Assembly: GCA_905233245.1 (NCBI GenBank)
Contig: CAJODK010000005.1
Location: 1-59,665, forward strand
Direction: 5' to 3'
Length of the DNA stretch: 59,665 nt
From: an uncultured Prevotella sp.
GTDB taxonomy: Bacteria > Bacteroidota > Bacteroidia > Bacteroidales > Bacteroidaceae
In this document: positions 42,048 through 50,653 of the stretch, in pieces
Position numbering within the stretch: the first letter of the stretch is position 1
Layout: the number at the start of each line of letters is the position of its first letter
Program-made: the position numbers and the translations under genes
The notes under the pieces: model-generated
What the model was told of the DNA's origin: nothing
Database searches by the model: none
The model's input: the letters and a program-made list of their open reading frames with translations, nothing else

Positions 42048-43538
42048 TTATTTTCTTAGCATGGATGTCGGGATGCCCATCTGTTCACGATACTTTGCTA
42101 CGGTACGGCGTGCTATGGGGTATCCCATCTTTTTCAGTTCGGCAGCGAGTTGTATGTCGCTCAGCGGTTCGCCTTTCTTCTCACCTTCTATCAGTGAGCG
42201 TAGCGCACTCTTTATTTCCCTAGTGGAGACCTCCTCGCCATTGCCAGTGTCAAAGGCCTTGGAGAATAGCGACTTCAATTGTATGATGCCCCATGGCGTA
42301 TCAGCGTATTTGCTGTTGCAGACGCGTGAGACGGTAGAGATGTCCAGTCCTGTATCCGCTGCCACATCGTGTAGCTTCATAGGTTTCAAGTCGCTGTCAT
42401 CGCCAGAGAGGAAGTAGGCTCTCTGTCTCTTGAGCAAAGCTCTCATCGTGAGGCGCATGGTATGCTGGCGCTGCTTGATGGCCTCAATGTACAGCGAGGC
42501 ACGGTTTACCTTCTGCTGAGCATAGACGAGCGCCTCCTTGTCGCGTCGTGACATAGAGGTGGGATTCTGACGATATGCTGCTATCATCTCAGTAAACTCC
42601 TGCGAGATATGTAGATCGGGCACGCGACCTCTGGTGAGAGAGAATGATAGATTTCCCTCTTCGTCGCTCTGCACGATGAAGTCTGGCGTCACCTGCTGCA
42701 CGTTTCTACCCATCGTCTCACCCAGTGCGGCACCAGGACGGGGATTGAGTTTTCTGATTTCTGCGAGCACTTCCTCGGATGTAGTCTCGCTGATGTCCAG
42801 TCGCTTCTGTATCTTATCCCACCGCCTGTGCGTAAAGTCTTTGTAGCACTCGTCTATCACACGATGCATTAGTTTCGTGATAGGTGTCGGTTTTTTGCGG
42901 AATATCTGTATCAACAGGCATTGTTGGAGTGACTGTGCTCCTATGCCGGCAGGGTCAAAGGATTGCAGGACGGTGAGCACTCGTTCTATCTCATCCTCGG
43001 ATACATCTATATACTCATGAACGGCGATTTCATCGCTCAATTGTGCGAGGTCTTTGCGTAGCAGACCATCTTCATCGAGGTTACCGATGAGATATTCCAT
43101 AATCATCTCCTGACGTTCTGTGAGCGAGTGCTCATGTACTTGGTCGTGCAGATAGTCGTAGAAAGAGGTAGCTTCGCCAAACACTTTCTCCTCTTGGTCG
43201 GCATCGGGGTCGTGATTAGGATTGCGGTTGAGGTTAGGGTTGATATCCTCCATGCGGTCGTCCCTGTCCAGACTGTCGAGCACTTTGTCGAGTTCGTCCA
43301 TTCGCTCATCCTTCTCTTCATAGTTCTCGCTCGCATTCTCGTTATCGTCCCCGATAACGTTCTCCGAAGGAGTCAGTGCCGGATTCTCGTCTATCTCCGT
43401 CTGCACATTCTGCTCAAACTGTGCTATGGGCATCTCCAGCAGGCGTATCGTCATCACCTGCTGAGCATTGAGTCGTTGCTGCTGCTCCTGCGCCAGCTGT
43501 TGTGCTTGTATTTGGGTATTTTTAAGTTCTTGTGCCAT
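42048..43538 (-). CDS. rpoN: RNA polymerase sigma-54 factor
   Basis: A 496-aa sigma-54, which directs RNA polymerase to -24/-12 promoters and needs an ATP-driven activator. Region I is Gln-rich (IQAQQLAQEQQQRLNAQQVM), followed by a very acidic region II (NENASENYEEKDERMDELDK, DPDADQEEKVFGEA). The core-binding domain includes FDPAGIGAQSLQQCLL; the HTH region is HDVAADTGLDISTVSRVCNS, and the RpoN box is ARRTVAKYREQ near the C-terminus. The acidic linker is partly encoded by GAGAAC/GATAAC hexads. Its promoter is interleaved with that of the divergent esterase gene and leaves only 8 nt between -7 box and start codon. Confidence 0.96.
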   Translation of the reverse strand: MAQELKNTQIQAQQLAQEQQQRLNAQQVMTIRLLEMPIAQFEQNVQTEIDENPALTPSENVIGDDNENASENYEEKDERMDELDKVLDSLDRDDRMEDINPNLNRNPNHDPDADQEEKVFGEATSFYDYLHDQVHEHSLTERQEMIMEYLIGNLDEDGLLRKDLAQLSDEIAVHEYIDVSEDEIERVLTVLQSFDPAGIGAQSLQQCLLIQIFRKKPTPITKLMHRVIDECYKDFTHRRWDKIQKRLDISETTSEEVLAEIRKLNPRPGAALGETMGRNVQQVTPDFIVQSDEEGNLSFSLTRGRVPDLHISQEFTEMIAAYRQNPTSMSRRDKEALVYAQQKVNRASLYIEAIKQRQHTMRLTMRALLKRQRAYFLSGDDSDLKPMKLHDVAADTGLDISTVSRVCNSKYADTPWGIIQLKSLFSKAFDTGNGEEVSTREIKSALRSLIEGEKKGEPLSDIQLAAELKKMGYPIARRTVAKYREQMGIPTSMLRK

Positions 43539-43542
43539 TGTT

Positions 43543-43578
43543 TTTGCAAAATTACAAACTTTTTATTAACTTTGCAAG
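43543..43578. promoter_or_regulatory. Interleaved divergent promoters of rpoN and the esterase gene
   Basis: Plus: TTTG 43543-43546, 20 bp, TAACTTTG 43567-43574, start codon 43583. Minus: TAATTTTG 43547-43554, 20 bp, CTTG (CAAG on plus) 43575-43578, start codon 43538. Each -33 element touches the -7 element of the other promoter, and both start codons are 8 nt from their -7 box. Confidence 0.7.
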
Positions 43579-43582
43579 CGAT

Positions 43583-44170
43583 ATGAAGATAATTTACTTT
43601 CACGGCTTCGCCTCATCGGGTGCTTCGGGCACGGTTCAGTTATTGCGCCGTCTGTTGCCTGATGCAGAGGTTATAGCCCCCGACATCCCCGTAGAACCAC
43701 TTGACGCACTGCCCTTTCTTAAGGAAATCTGTGCGCAGGAACAACCCGACTACATCATAGGAACCTCGATGGGTGGTATGTATGCTCATCAGATGCGTGG
43801 CTATCATAGTGCTACGACGGGATTACCCACGAAGATTATCTGTGTCAACCCTGCTGTCAACATGTCCACAATGAGTCACGTGCTCAAGACTGGCGAACAT
43901 AAGTTTCTCAATGGCCGCAAGGACAATCAGAAGACTTTTCGCATCACTCGCGACATCATACAGCATCACAATCAGATAGAGCGCCAGCAGTTTAAGGATA
44001 TCAGTGATGAGCACAGGCAGAATGTATGGGGACTCTTTGGTATCCATGACAAAACCTGCAATACCTACGGCCTCTTCTCCAAGAACTATCCGCAGTGCTC
44101 ACGCTTCGATGGCGAACACCAACTGAATGAGAAAGTTCTAAAAAAAGTCGTCATACCGATGATTATTTAA
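43583..44170 (+). CDS. YqiA/UPF0227-like alpha/beta-hydrolase (esterase)
   Basis: A 195-aa cytoplasmic alpha/beta-hydrolase. It begins MKIIYFHGFASSGASGTVQL (oxyanion HGF region), carries the nucleophile elbow DYIIGTSMGGMYAHQM (Ser), and near the C-terminus FDGEHQLNEKVL supplies the His; the acid may be Asp in GIHDKTCNTYG. This small type is related to E. coli YqiA, an esterase of unclear natural substrate. Start at 43583 is chosen because the 17 residues upstream would be promoter sequence. No operon partner is needed: the next gene has its own promoter box. Confidence 0.8.
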   Translation: MKIIYFHGFASSGASGTVQLLRRLLPDAEVIAPDIPVEPLDALPFLKEICAQEQPDYIIGTSMGGMYAHQMRGYHSATTGLPTKIICVNPAVNMSTMSHVLKTGEHKFLNGRKDNQKTFRITRDIIQHHNQIERQQFKDISDEHRQNVWGLFGIHDKTCNTYGLFSKNYPQCSRFDGEHQLNEKVLKKVVIPMII

Positions 44171-44180
44171 AAATTTTTAT

Positions 44181-44188
44181 TAACTTTG
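44181..44188 (+). promoter_or_regulatory. -7 box of the HMA/TonB/DUF4876/FMN operon
   Basis: TAACTTTG ends 6 nt before the ATG at 44195, so the leader is at most a few nucleotides. The in-frame TTG at 44186 is part of the box. No clear -33 TTTG is present at 19-20 bp, which may mean control by an activator. No other promoter is seen for the next 8.4 kb. Confidence 0.55.
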
Positions 44189-44194
44189 CACGCT

Positions 44195-44902
44195 ATGAAG
44201 AAATTATTATCCATATTGTTAACGTTTACGTTAGTGTTTCCGTTCACAATGTCAGCTGACAATGTGACTATCCGCATCAAGGCGATGCGTTGTGAGGAGT
44301 GTGCTCACAAGGTGGGCAAGGCCCTCAATGCACAGCCAGGTATCAATTCTTTGGACTTCAATCTGGAGCGCCGTACTGTGACGGTGGACTACGACCCCGC
44401 TCTCATCAGTACTGACAGCATCAATGCCATACTGAAGAAGACAGGGCGCTATCAGCCATCAGTGTACAATCCTAATGATGTCATTCGCAAGGCGATGGGC
44501 TTGCAGGTAGAGGAGATGCAGAGTATGGATGACCTGATACGCATAATGAATAATCTTTATAAGGTGGAGGGCATGGACAGCGTGGTTCCTCATTTGGAAC
44601 AACACTGGGTATTTGTGCGCTACGATGCCAACCGTACTGACCGTGCTACCATCATATCATCTCTCATGAAGGGTGGCTTCACCCCTGTGGCCCATTACAC
44701 AGACAGTCGTATCAGCCACGCCTACTTCAAGTTCTCCCCAGCGGGTGTAGATGCAGAGGGGGCTGCTGAGGAGGTTCTCGCCCTCGATGGCGTCGATGAT
44801 GTGTGCTACAATCCACAACTCGGTTCGCTCGCTATCACCTATCTCAACGACCAGATAAGCAAAGAGAAGTTGGAGGAGGAGGTAAATCAATTGTTGAAAT
44901 AG
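44195..44902 (+). CDS. Secreted protein with a heavy-metal-associated (HMA) domain and two degenerate repeats
   Basis: A 235-aa secreted protein. Its signal peptide core (LLSILLTFTLVFPFTMSA) is encoded by GTTTACGTTAGTGTTTCC-type 6-bp repeats. Residues about 23-88 are an HMA ferredoxin-like fold with the metal-binding MRCEECAHKV (Cys33 and Cys36), followed by NLERRTVTVDYDPALIS. Two further stretches (about 100-165 and 170-235) show the same strand/helix order (HWVFVRYDANRTDRATIISS; LGSLAITYLNDQISKEKLEE) but without CxxC. Copper or another soft metal is the usual ligand of HMA domains. It is the first gene of the operon; the TonB receptor starts 1 nt after its stop. Confidence 0.82.
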   Translation: MKKLLSILLTFTLVFPFTMSADNVTIRIKAMRCEECAHKVGKALNAQPGINSLDFNLERRTVTVDYDPALISTDSINAILKKTGRYQPSVYNPNDVIRKAMGLQVEEMQSMDDLIRIMNNLYKVEGMDSVVPHLEQHWVFVRYDANRTDRATIISSLMKGGFTPVAHYTDSRISHAYFKFSPAGVDAEGAAEEVLALDGVDDVCYNPQLGSLAITYLNDQISKEKLEEEVNQLLK

Positions 44903-44903
44903 T

Positions 44904-47675
44904 ATGAACAGACTTTTTAGAATACTGTTGGTAATTGTAATTGTCAATTGTCAATTTTCAATTGTCAATTCAGCATCCGCTTCTGACATCAACCTCACCG
45001 TGACCGATGCCCAGAACAAGGAAGCTATCATTATGGCAACGGTGCAGCTGAGCCCATTGGGACAGTATGCCGTGACGGACTACAATGGTAAGGCACTTAT
45101 CCGGAATATCCCTGAGGGCAACTACACCCTTACTGTATCGTATGTGGGCTATGAAACCTACACCACCAACGTCCTGCTGAAGGGCAAGGACCTCAATATG
45201 GACATCAAACTCAGTGGCACCTCGCTGATGCTCCGTGAGGTCAGTGTGACTGCCAAGCAGAATGCCTCAGGCACCTCTACGGCAAGCATCATTGGCCGTC
45301 AGGCCATCGATCACCTGCAGGCTTCCTCTCTGGCTGATGTGATGCAGCTTGTGCCAGGGCAGGTAATGAAGAATAGTGATTTGACATCATCAACAGCTAA
45401 CAGGCTTCAGTTACGTGTCGCAGGCGAAAATGCATATGATAACAACGCAGCCTTTGGTACTACGGTGGTGATGGATGGTGTACCTATGTCCAATAATGCG
45501 GAAATATCAACAAATTCAGATGCCAGCGCGGATAATACTATAGGTACAGACTTGCGTAATATCGCTGCTGACGATATCAATGAAGTGGAGGTCGTTCGTG
45601 GTATTCCGTCAGCCGAGTATGGCGATCTCACCAGTGGAATGGTCATAGTACACACCAAGGCTGGTGTCACCCCACTGCAACTGAAGGCAAAGGTGAATCC
45701 TGCACTTCTGAACACTTCGGTTAGCAAGGGTGAGAACTTTGGTAAGGCAGGTATCTTCAATGCCAGTTTCGATTACGCACAGGCATGGGGCGATCCTCGT
45801 GAGAAAGCAAAATCATTTCATCGCTACACAGGTTCGCTGGGTTGGAGCTACGACATCAACCCTCGCTGGAATATCAATACCAAGCTGCGCTATGTGATGG
45901 CAAAGGACTGGGATGGCGATGATCCTGATCGACAAGCTACAGGTAAAGAAACAAAAACAAAGAACCAAAATTTCTCCCTGACGCATAATGGAAAGATACA
46001 GATTGAGAAGATGTTAGCCCGTACGCTGAGTTACACTATCGGTCTGTCACTCAATTACAATGACACCAAGGAGACGGGCGATGCAGAAATAGGCTCAAAT
46101 GGCTACTATCCTCTGATAACAATGCGCGAAACAGGTTATTATACTATCCCTTACTTTACGAGGGAAGATATGTATCAGACAACATCATACCGCGAGAGCC
46201 GTCCTGCTAGCCTCTATGCAAAGATTAACGATAGTTTCTACTTCAAAACAGGCAAGATACGTCAAACCTTCAAGGTGGGTGCTGAGTATCATTATGACTG
46301 GAATAGTGGCAGGGGCACATATAATGAAAACGAGGAACGTCCGATGAAATTCAACGCAGATGGTCAACGTCCACGAGCTTATAGCGATATTCCTGGCTTA
46401 CACCAGATAGCCGCCTATGCAGAAGACCAGTTTGTGTGGACTATAAATAAGGTAAACCGCCTGCGTGCTACCTTCGGTCTGCGCTTCACAGCGCTGCAAC
46501 CCTTTGCTGATGTAGCTACCACAGCTCTCTCTCCACGTCTCAACCTCTCGTTCTCAGCTACCAAATGGCTTGATATACGTGCTGGCATTGGTCTTAACTC
46601 CAAGACTCCTGGTTTGAACTATCTGTATCCAGACAAGAATTATAGTGACAAGCCTGCGTCGCCCGAGAATACCAATAATAAGAACATAGCGTATCACACT
46701 CAGGTTTATCAGGTGGAGTTCTCAAAAGGACTTAAAAATGCCACAACCACAAAGGGGGAATTAGGCTTTGATATCCGCCTGAACAATGGAAAGAAACTTA
46801 GTGTATTGGGATATATAGACAGTACACCAAATGGTTTTGATAACGTATCTGAATACTTCACCTATACAGCGAATTATTATTCCAATTCCGCAATGACAGG
46901 CGACCCTACAAGATCAAGTATTTACTTTATGTCTAAAGGTTCTTACGGAAATGGTAAGCACACTATTAATAGAGGTATAGAGATAGACATGGATTTTGGT
47001 ACGTGGAAGGCTCTGCGTACATCATTCTACTTAAGCGGAGCATTGCAGGAGTCAAAATGGTGGTCAACAGAATCAAAAGTAGAGAGTCTTAAGAGTTCAT
47101 TACTACCAACGTCCTATTCAGAGGCTAAGACAACCCCATTTAAGGTAGTATTCCCTAACGGGCTTGATGGGGAATACAGCAAGTCGCGCCGTATCATAAC
47201 TACTCTGCGTACAGTTACCCACATTCCCGAACTCCGCATGGTGGCTTCGCTTACCACGCAGGTGATATGGCATAACTGGAGTTTCACTTACAATCAGGAT
47301 ACTACGCCAATGGGCTGGCTTGACACACAGTGCAACTATCATGAGATAACGAAGGATATGCTCTATGGTTATTTGGGCATGGATGCCAAGTATTATGCTA
47401 CGAGAGCAGAGGCTGCTGCAGCTGGTCAGGATTGTGTTGGGATATACGAACTCAGTACACCGACACAGAATAAGAACGATGAGTCTGACCCTATCGTGTG
47501 GAATACACAGCTACGACTGACTAAGGAGTTTGGAAAGTTGGGAGGTCTATCATTCTTTGTTAATAATTGCCTCTACTACGAGCCCTATGGCAAGAACCGT
47601 AGTTATAACAGGACGCGCTCCCAGAGAAATGAGGGTACATTCAGTTTCGGAGCAGAATTGTATTTCAACCTTTAG
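44904..47675 (+). CDS. TonB-dependent outer-membrane receptor
   Basis: A 923-aa receptor. The signal peptide (LLVIVIVNCQFSIVNSASA) is written by TCAATTG-type heptads. Residues about 27-112 are a carboxypeptidase-regulatory-like domain (INLTVTDAQNKEAIIMATVQ, VTDYNGKALIRNIPEGNYTL, VSYVGYETYTTNVLLKG), followed by the plug (SSLADVMQLVPGQ, TTVVMDGVPMSNNAEIS, DINEVEVVRGIPSAEYGDLT) and a large barrel. It ends in FSFGAELYFNL with the aromatic-rich last strand. It is not a SusC (no SusC signature, no SusD neighbour). The partner genes HMA, DUF4876 and FMN-binding suggest a metal or metal-cofactor substrate; the sequence itself does not show which. Confidence 0.9.
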   Translation: MNRLFRILLVIVIVNCQFSIVNSASASDINLTVTDAQNKEAIIMATVQLSPLGQYAVTDYNGKALIRNIPEGNYTLTVSYVGYETYTTNVLLKGKDLNMDIKLSGTSLMLREVSVTAKQNASGTSTASIIGRQAIDHLQASSLADVMQLVPGQVMKNSDLTSSTANRLQLRVAGENAYDNNAAFGTTVVMDGVPMSNNAEISTNSDASADNTIGTDLRNIAADDINEVEVVRGIPSAEYGDLTSGMVIVHTKAGVTPLQLKAKVNPALLNTSVSKGENFGKAGIFNASFDYAQAWGDPREKAKSFHRYTGSLGWSYDINPRWNINTKLRYVMAKDWDGDDPDRQATGKETKTKNQNFSLTHNGKIQIEKMLARTLSYTIGLSLNYNDTKETGDAEIGSNGYYPLITMRETGYYTIPYFTREDMYQTTSYRESRPASLYAKINDSFYFKTGKIRQTFKVGAEYHYDWNSGRGTYNENEERPMKFNADGQRPRAYSDIPGLHQIAAYAEDQFVWTINKVNRLRATFGLRFTALQPFADVATTALSPRLNLSFSATKWLDIRAGIGLNSKTPGLNYLYPDKNYSDKPASPENTNNKNIAYHTQVYQVEFSKGLKNATTTKGELGFDIRLNNGKKLSVLGYIDSTPNGFDNVSEYFTYTANYYSNSAMTGDPTRSSIYFMSKGSYGNGKHTINRGIEIDMDFGTWKALRTSFYLSGALQESKWWSTESKVESLKSSLLPTSYSEAKTTPFKVVFPNGLDGEYSKSRRIITTLRTVTHIPELRMVASLTTQVIWHNWSFTYNQDTTPMGWLDTQCNYHEITKDMLYGYLGMDAKYYATRAEAAAAGQDCVGIYELSTPTQNKNDESDPIVWNTQLRLTKEFGKLGGLSFFVNNCLYYEPYGKNRSYNRTRSQRNEGTFSFGAELYFNL
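44932..44972 (+). repeat. TCAATTG/TCAATTT heptads encoding a signal peptide
   Basis: AATTGTCAATTGTCAATTTT and on: about five heptads, translated as IVNCQFSIVN in the hydrophobic core of the TonB receptor signal peptide. Confidence 0.85.
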
Positions 47676-47702
47676 TATAAAGTATAGAGTATAAAGTATA
47701 AT
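47671..47702 (+). repeat. AGTATAA-type heptads up to a start codon
   Basis: TAGTATAAAGTATAGAGTAT and on fills the 25-bp gap between the TonB receptor stop and the next ATG. The same GTATAAA words recur at 48966-48980, where they code for SIKYK at the start of the barrel protein. Confidence 0.8.
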
Positions 47703-48966
47703 GAAGATTCTAAAGAATATAGGAAAACTGTTATCGTTATCGTTAACGTTAACGTTGGTCGCTTGCGTTGATTACAATGATGAGAGTAGACTCATAGATG
47801 TCAAGATTCAAGTGGCAGCACCTTCAGAATACAAGGCTGGAGCGACACCTGGTAAACAACTGGTAACCCTGAAAAGGGGCAATGTGTCAAGAACTGCTAC
47901 AACCAATGAGGATGGACTAGTTGTTTTTGAAGCTTGCGCACCAGATGTATATGATGTTTCCGTCGCATGGACTCTGTCTTCTACAGAGTATTACGAGAAG
48001 ACCGGAATAAATGACCCAGATCATGCATACATCGTAACAGCATCTCTGAATGAGCAGTCTATAACGGAAAAATACGAAGAAACGCCCCTACAACTGACAC
48101 CAGCAATGGCAGAAGGATCTCCTCTGGTAATCAGTAAGATTTATTGCGCAGGCTCAAAACCATATCCTCAATATGGTACAAAGAACTATCTTGTAGGAAA
48201 ATACTTCGAGATATACAATCAAACTGACGAAGCAATCGATATAACAGGTATGTATATTGGTTTACTAGATAGTACAAATCCACAGCCATGGACTCTTGAA
48301 AATCTTGTAGCTGATGCCACAATACAGGGCTCTGCCGTAGTGGTGAAACAGGTGTTTCGCATACCAACAGATAAGACATATAAGTTGGAAGGAGGAAAGA
48401 GCATAGTGCTCACTAACAGCGCTATAGACCATAGCTATGTGAGCGATTATGAGCAGAATCTTTCTGATGCTGATTTCGAACGAGAGGGATATAATGACAA
48501 GATGGAGCACAATCCAAACGTACCGAAACTTGAAATGGTATATACAGCGTCAAGTGGACTTACCTCTATGAATTTATCTCAGAGCGGTCCGTGCGGCATA
48601 ATTATATTCCGTACCAACGACGACGTTACCACATGGCCAAAAACATATGGCTATGGCAAGGTGTCAGGAACTCAGACTTACCTTCTCGTGCCAAATAATG
48701 TCATAAAAGATGGAGTAGATTACTTGCAGTATGATGCCAATACATCAAGTGGCGCAGATATCGCAACTAAGCGTCTTTATAGTAGCATTGATGCAGGTTG
48801 TACACACATCAGCGCGAAGAGTGGATACACGGGTGAGACTGTGTATCGCAAGACACTCAGCATTGCCAGTGGTGGGCGAAAAATCCTCATGGATACCAAC
48901 AATAGCAGCAATGATTTTCAGGTTTCAACAACTATTAAGGTAAGGGAATACGATGATGCAGAATAG
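47701..48966 (+). CDS. DUF4876 lipoprotein (lamin-tail-like surface protein), copy 1
   Basis: A 421-aa lipoprotein (LSLSLTLTLVAC, Cys22; core encoded by TATCGTTAACGTTAACGTT-type repeats). Residues about 30-110 form an Ig-like/CNA-B-type domain (VTLKRGNVSRTATTNEDGLV, VFEACAPDVYDVSVAWTLSS). From residue 135 on it matches DUF4876: LVISKIYCAGSK, KYFEIYNQTDEAIDITGMYI, VVKQVFRIPTDKTYKLEGGK, TGETVYRKTLSIASGGRKIL. The YFEIYNQTDEAIDITGMYI pattern resembles a lamin-tail domain. Proteins of this family typically lie between a TonB receptor and a DUF6850 barrel. Its role is unknown; exposure on the cell surface and substrate binding are plausible. It overlaps the next gene by 14 nt. Confidence 0.82.
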   Translation: MKILKNIGKLLSLSLTLTLVACVDYNDESRLIDVKIQVAAPSEYKAGATPGKQLVTLKRGNVSRTATTNEDGLVVFEACAPDVYDVSVAWTLSSTEYYEKTGINDPDHAYIVTASLNEQSITEKYEETPLQLTPAMAEGSPLVISKIYCAGSKPYPQYGTKNYLVGKYFEIYNQTDEAIDITGMYIGLLDSTNPQPWTLENLVADATIQGSAVVVKQVFRIPTDKTYKLEGGKSIVLTNSAIDHSYVSDYEQNLSDADFEREGYNDKMEHNPNVPKLEMVYTASSGLTSMNLSQSGPCGIIIFRTNDDVTTWPKTYGYGKVSGTQTYLLVPNNVIKDGVDYLQYDANTSSGADIATKRLYSSIDAGCTHISAKSGYTGETVYRKTLSIASGGRKILMDTNNSSNDFQVSTTIKVREYDDAE

Positions 48967-50623
48967 TATAAAGTATAAGGTCATATTGATAATCATAATT
49001 CTCAATTCTCAATTGTCAATTATCAATTGGGTAAACGCTCAGGAGTCAGTGGGCACTTACCGATATTCTGATGCTACCCAGTTGTGGCGTCAGTCAGACA
49101 ATGCTGCAGGACTGGGCATTGACACTACCCGCAATCGTGGCTATGCACAGATAGGCTATGAGCACCATAGTGGCGACTACACTCGTGTGCAGGAGGGGCA
49201 GCGCACCAACCAACTGCGATTCCTCACGGAGCGTTATCAGAAGATAGGCAAGTATCTCTATGGTTATGGTTGTTTCAACTTTGACTATGGTAGGGTTAAC
49301 GACCGCTCTTGGAGTGATGTGAGACATACGTACAACTCCAATCCCTACATTCCAGGCAGTGACATAAAGGGAAAGTATGATTTTCAGGACTTCAACTTCA
49401 CTGCTGCCCTTGCTTCTGTGAAGATTAAGAATCACTGGAACTTCGGCCTGAAGCTTGACTACATGACGGGTGACCTCTCTCGTCTGCGCGATCCTCGTCC
49501 TCGTAATCTCATACTGGAATATAAGATTACCCCTGCTGTTACATATTCCTTTGGCAAAAATACCATTGGACTCTCTGGTAATTATCATCGTCGTAAAGAG
49601 AAGATAACTGGAGTGAAGGTAGCAAATGAGGGGGATACCAAAACCTATTATGATATGACAGGTTTAGAACATGTCACATCTATGATAAGCGGATTTGAAG
49701 GTTACAAGCGTCAGTGGGTAGATCACCGCTTTGGTGGCGAATTGACATATGGTTATAACGAGAACGATAACGGGAACGGTCATTACCAACTCCTCGTCGC
49801 TGCCAAGATAGAGCGTGGCGCAGAAGACTTGATGGGACAGCACGAACGTCAATATGCAAAGTATATTGACTACAAATACGGCCTGAACGTGATGAATCGT
49901 CTGCAGAGAGGCAGAATCCTTCATGAGGTTGATGTCAGAATAGGCTATGACCAGGGCTATTCCGATGAATATCGTCAGAAGGAGATAAAGGAAAACGTAA
50001 AAATTGCACCTGACCGTATAGTGACAGAAACATATCGACTCGACGATGGGACATTGGAAACAAAGGAAAGAGTTATCTCAGGTCAGACAATTTCCCAAAC
50101 ATACTATGAGACCCAACTCATCATGAAGAAGCGCTATCAGGTAAATGTCTTCGACCTCGACATCCACTATCGCCTCAATTTCTTGAACCCTTCCCAACTG
50201 GGAGGGGCAGGGGTAGGCTCTTACATAGGCCTCCGCTTCGCCATGCAGGATGTTCGCAACAAGTACCTGTTGCCCACCTCCACCCTGCGCTACAACTCCT
50301 TCGACACGACCCTCGAAGGCGGTCTCTCAGTGCTGAAAGGTCGTCTGTGGTTTGACGGAGCACTCACATATCGTGGAGTGGGGAAGGCAGAACTCAATCT
50401 TGATGACCCAACTACGCCCTATGCAGTCAACGTGCTCATTCCTGATATGACGTACTACGGAGAGAAGTTCGTTAAGGGCTCACTCGCCGTCACCTACAAT
50501 TTCCCTATCAGGATAAAGGGCAAGACCACCTCATGGTATGTGAAGGCCAATGGCGACTGGCTCAAGACCAACACCCATCGCCATGCAGCCTCTGCTGCCA
50601 TCACTCTCGGAATATACAACTAA
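48953..50623 (+). CDS. DUF6850-type outer-membrane beta-barrel protein
   Basis: A 556-aa secreted protein whose signal peptide (VILIIIILNSQLSIINWVNA) comes from CAATTCT/CAATTGT heptads. The body is made of alternating aromatic strands typical of a barrel (YGYGCFNFDYGRVNDRSWSD, HWNFGLKLDYMTGDLSRLRD, TYSFGKNTIGLSGNYHRRKE, LAVTYNFPIRIKGKTTSWYV) and ends AASAAITLGIYN. I recognise the pattern as DUF6850, known only as a barrel beside TonB/DUF4876 genes. NENDNGNG (near residue 270) and LNPSQLGGAGVGSYIG (near residue 415) are repeat-derived loop insertions. Export or scaffold function is a guess. Confidence 0.78.
   Translation: MMQNSIKYKVILIIIILNSQLSIINWVNAQESVGTYRYSDATQLWRQSDNAAGLGIDTTRNRGYAQIGYEHHSGDYTRVQEGQRTNQLRFLTERYQKIGKYLYGYGCFNFDYGRVNDRSWSDVRHTYNSNPYIPGSDIKGKYDFQDFNFTAALASVKIKNHWNFGLKLDYMTGDLSRLRDPRPRNLILEYKITPAVTYSFGKNTIGLSGNYHRRKEKITGVKVANEGDTKTYYDMTGLEHVTSMISGFEGYKRQWVDHRFGGELTYGYNENDNGNGHYQLLVAAKIERGAEDLMGQHERQYAKYIDYKYGLNVMNRLQRGRILHEVDVRIGYDQGYSDEYRQKEIKENVKIAPDRIVTETYRLDDGTLETKERVISGQTISQTYYETQLIMKKRYQVNVFDLDIHYRLNFLNPSQLGGAGVGSYIGLRFAMQDVRNKYLLPTSTLRYNSFDTTLEGGLSVLKGRLWFDGALTYRGVGKAELNLDDPTTPYAVNVLIPDMTYYGEKFVKGSLAVTYNFPIRIKGKTTSWYVKANGDWLKTNTHRHAASAAITLGIYN
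48993..49028 (+). repeat. CAATTCT/CAATTGT heptads encoding a signal peptide
   Basis: AATTCTCAATTCTCAATTGT and on, translated as ILNSQLSIIN. Same family as the arrays at 44932 and 52308. Confidence 0.85.
50188..50218 (+). repeat. GC-rich palindromic element inside the barrel gene
   Basis: CCTTCCCAACTGGGAGGGG followed by CAGGGGTAGG. It reads in frame as LNPSQLGGAGVG, between two predicted strands, and so would lie in a loop or turn. Confidence 0.8.
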
Positions 50624-50653
50624 TCTAAATAATTAACCAAAAATTTTATCATT

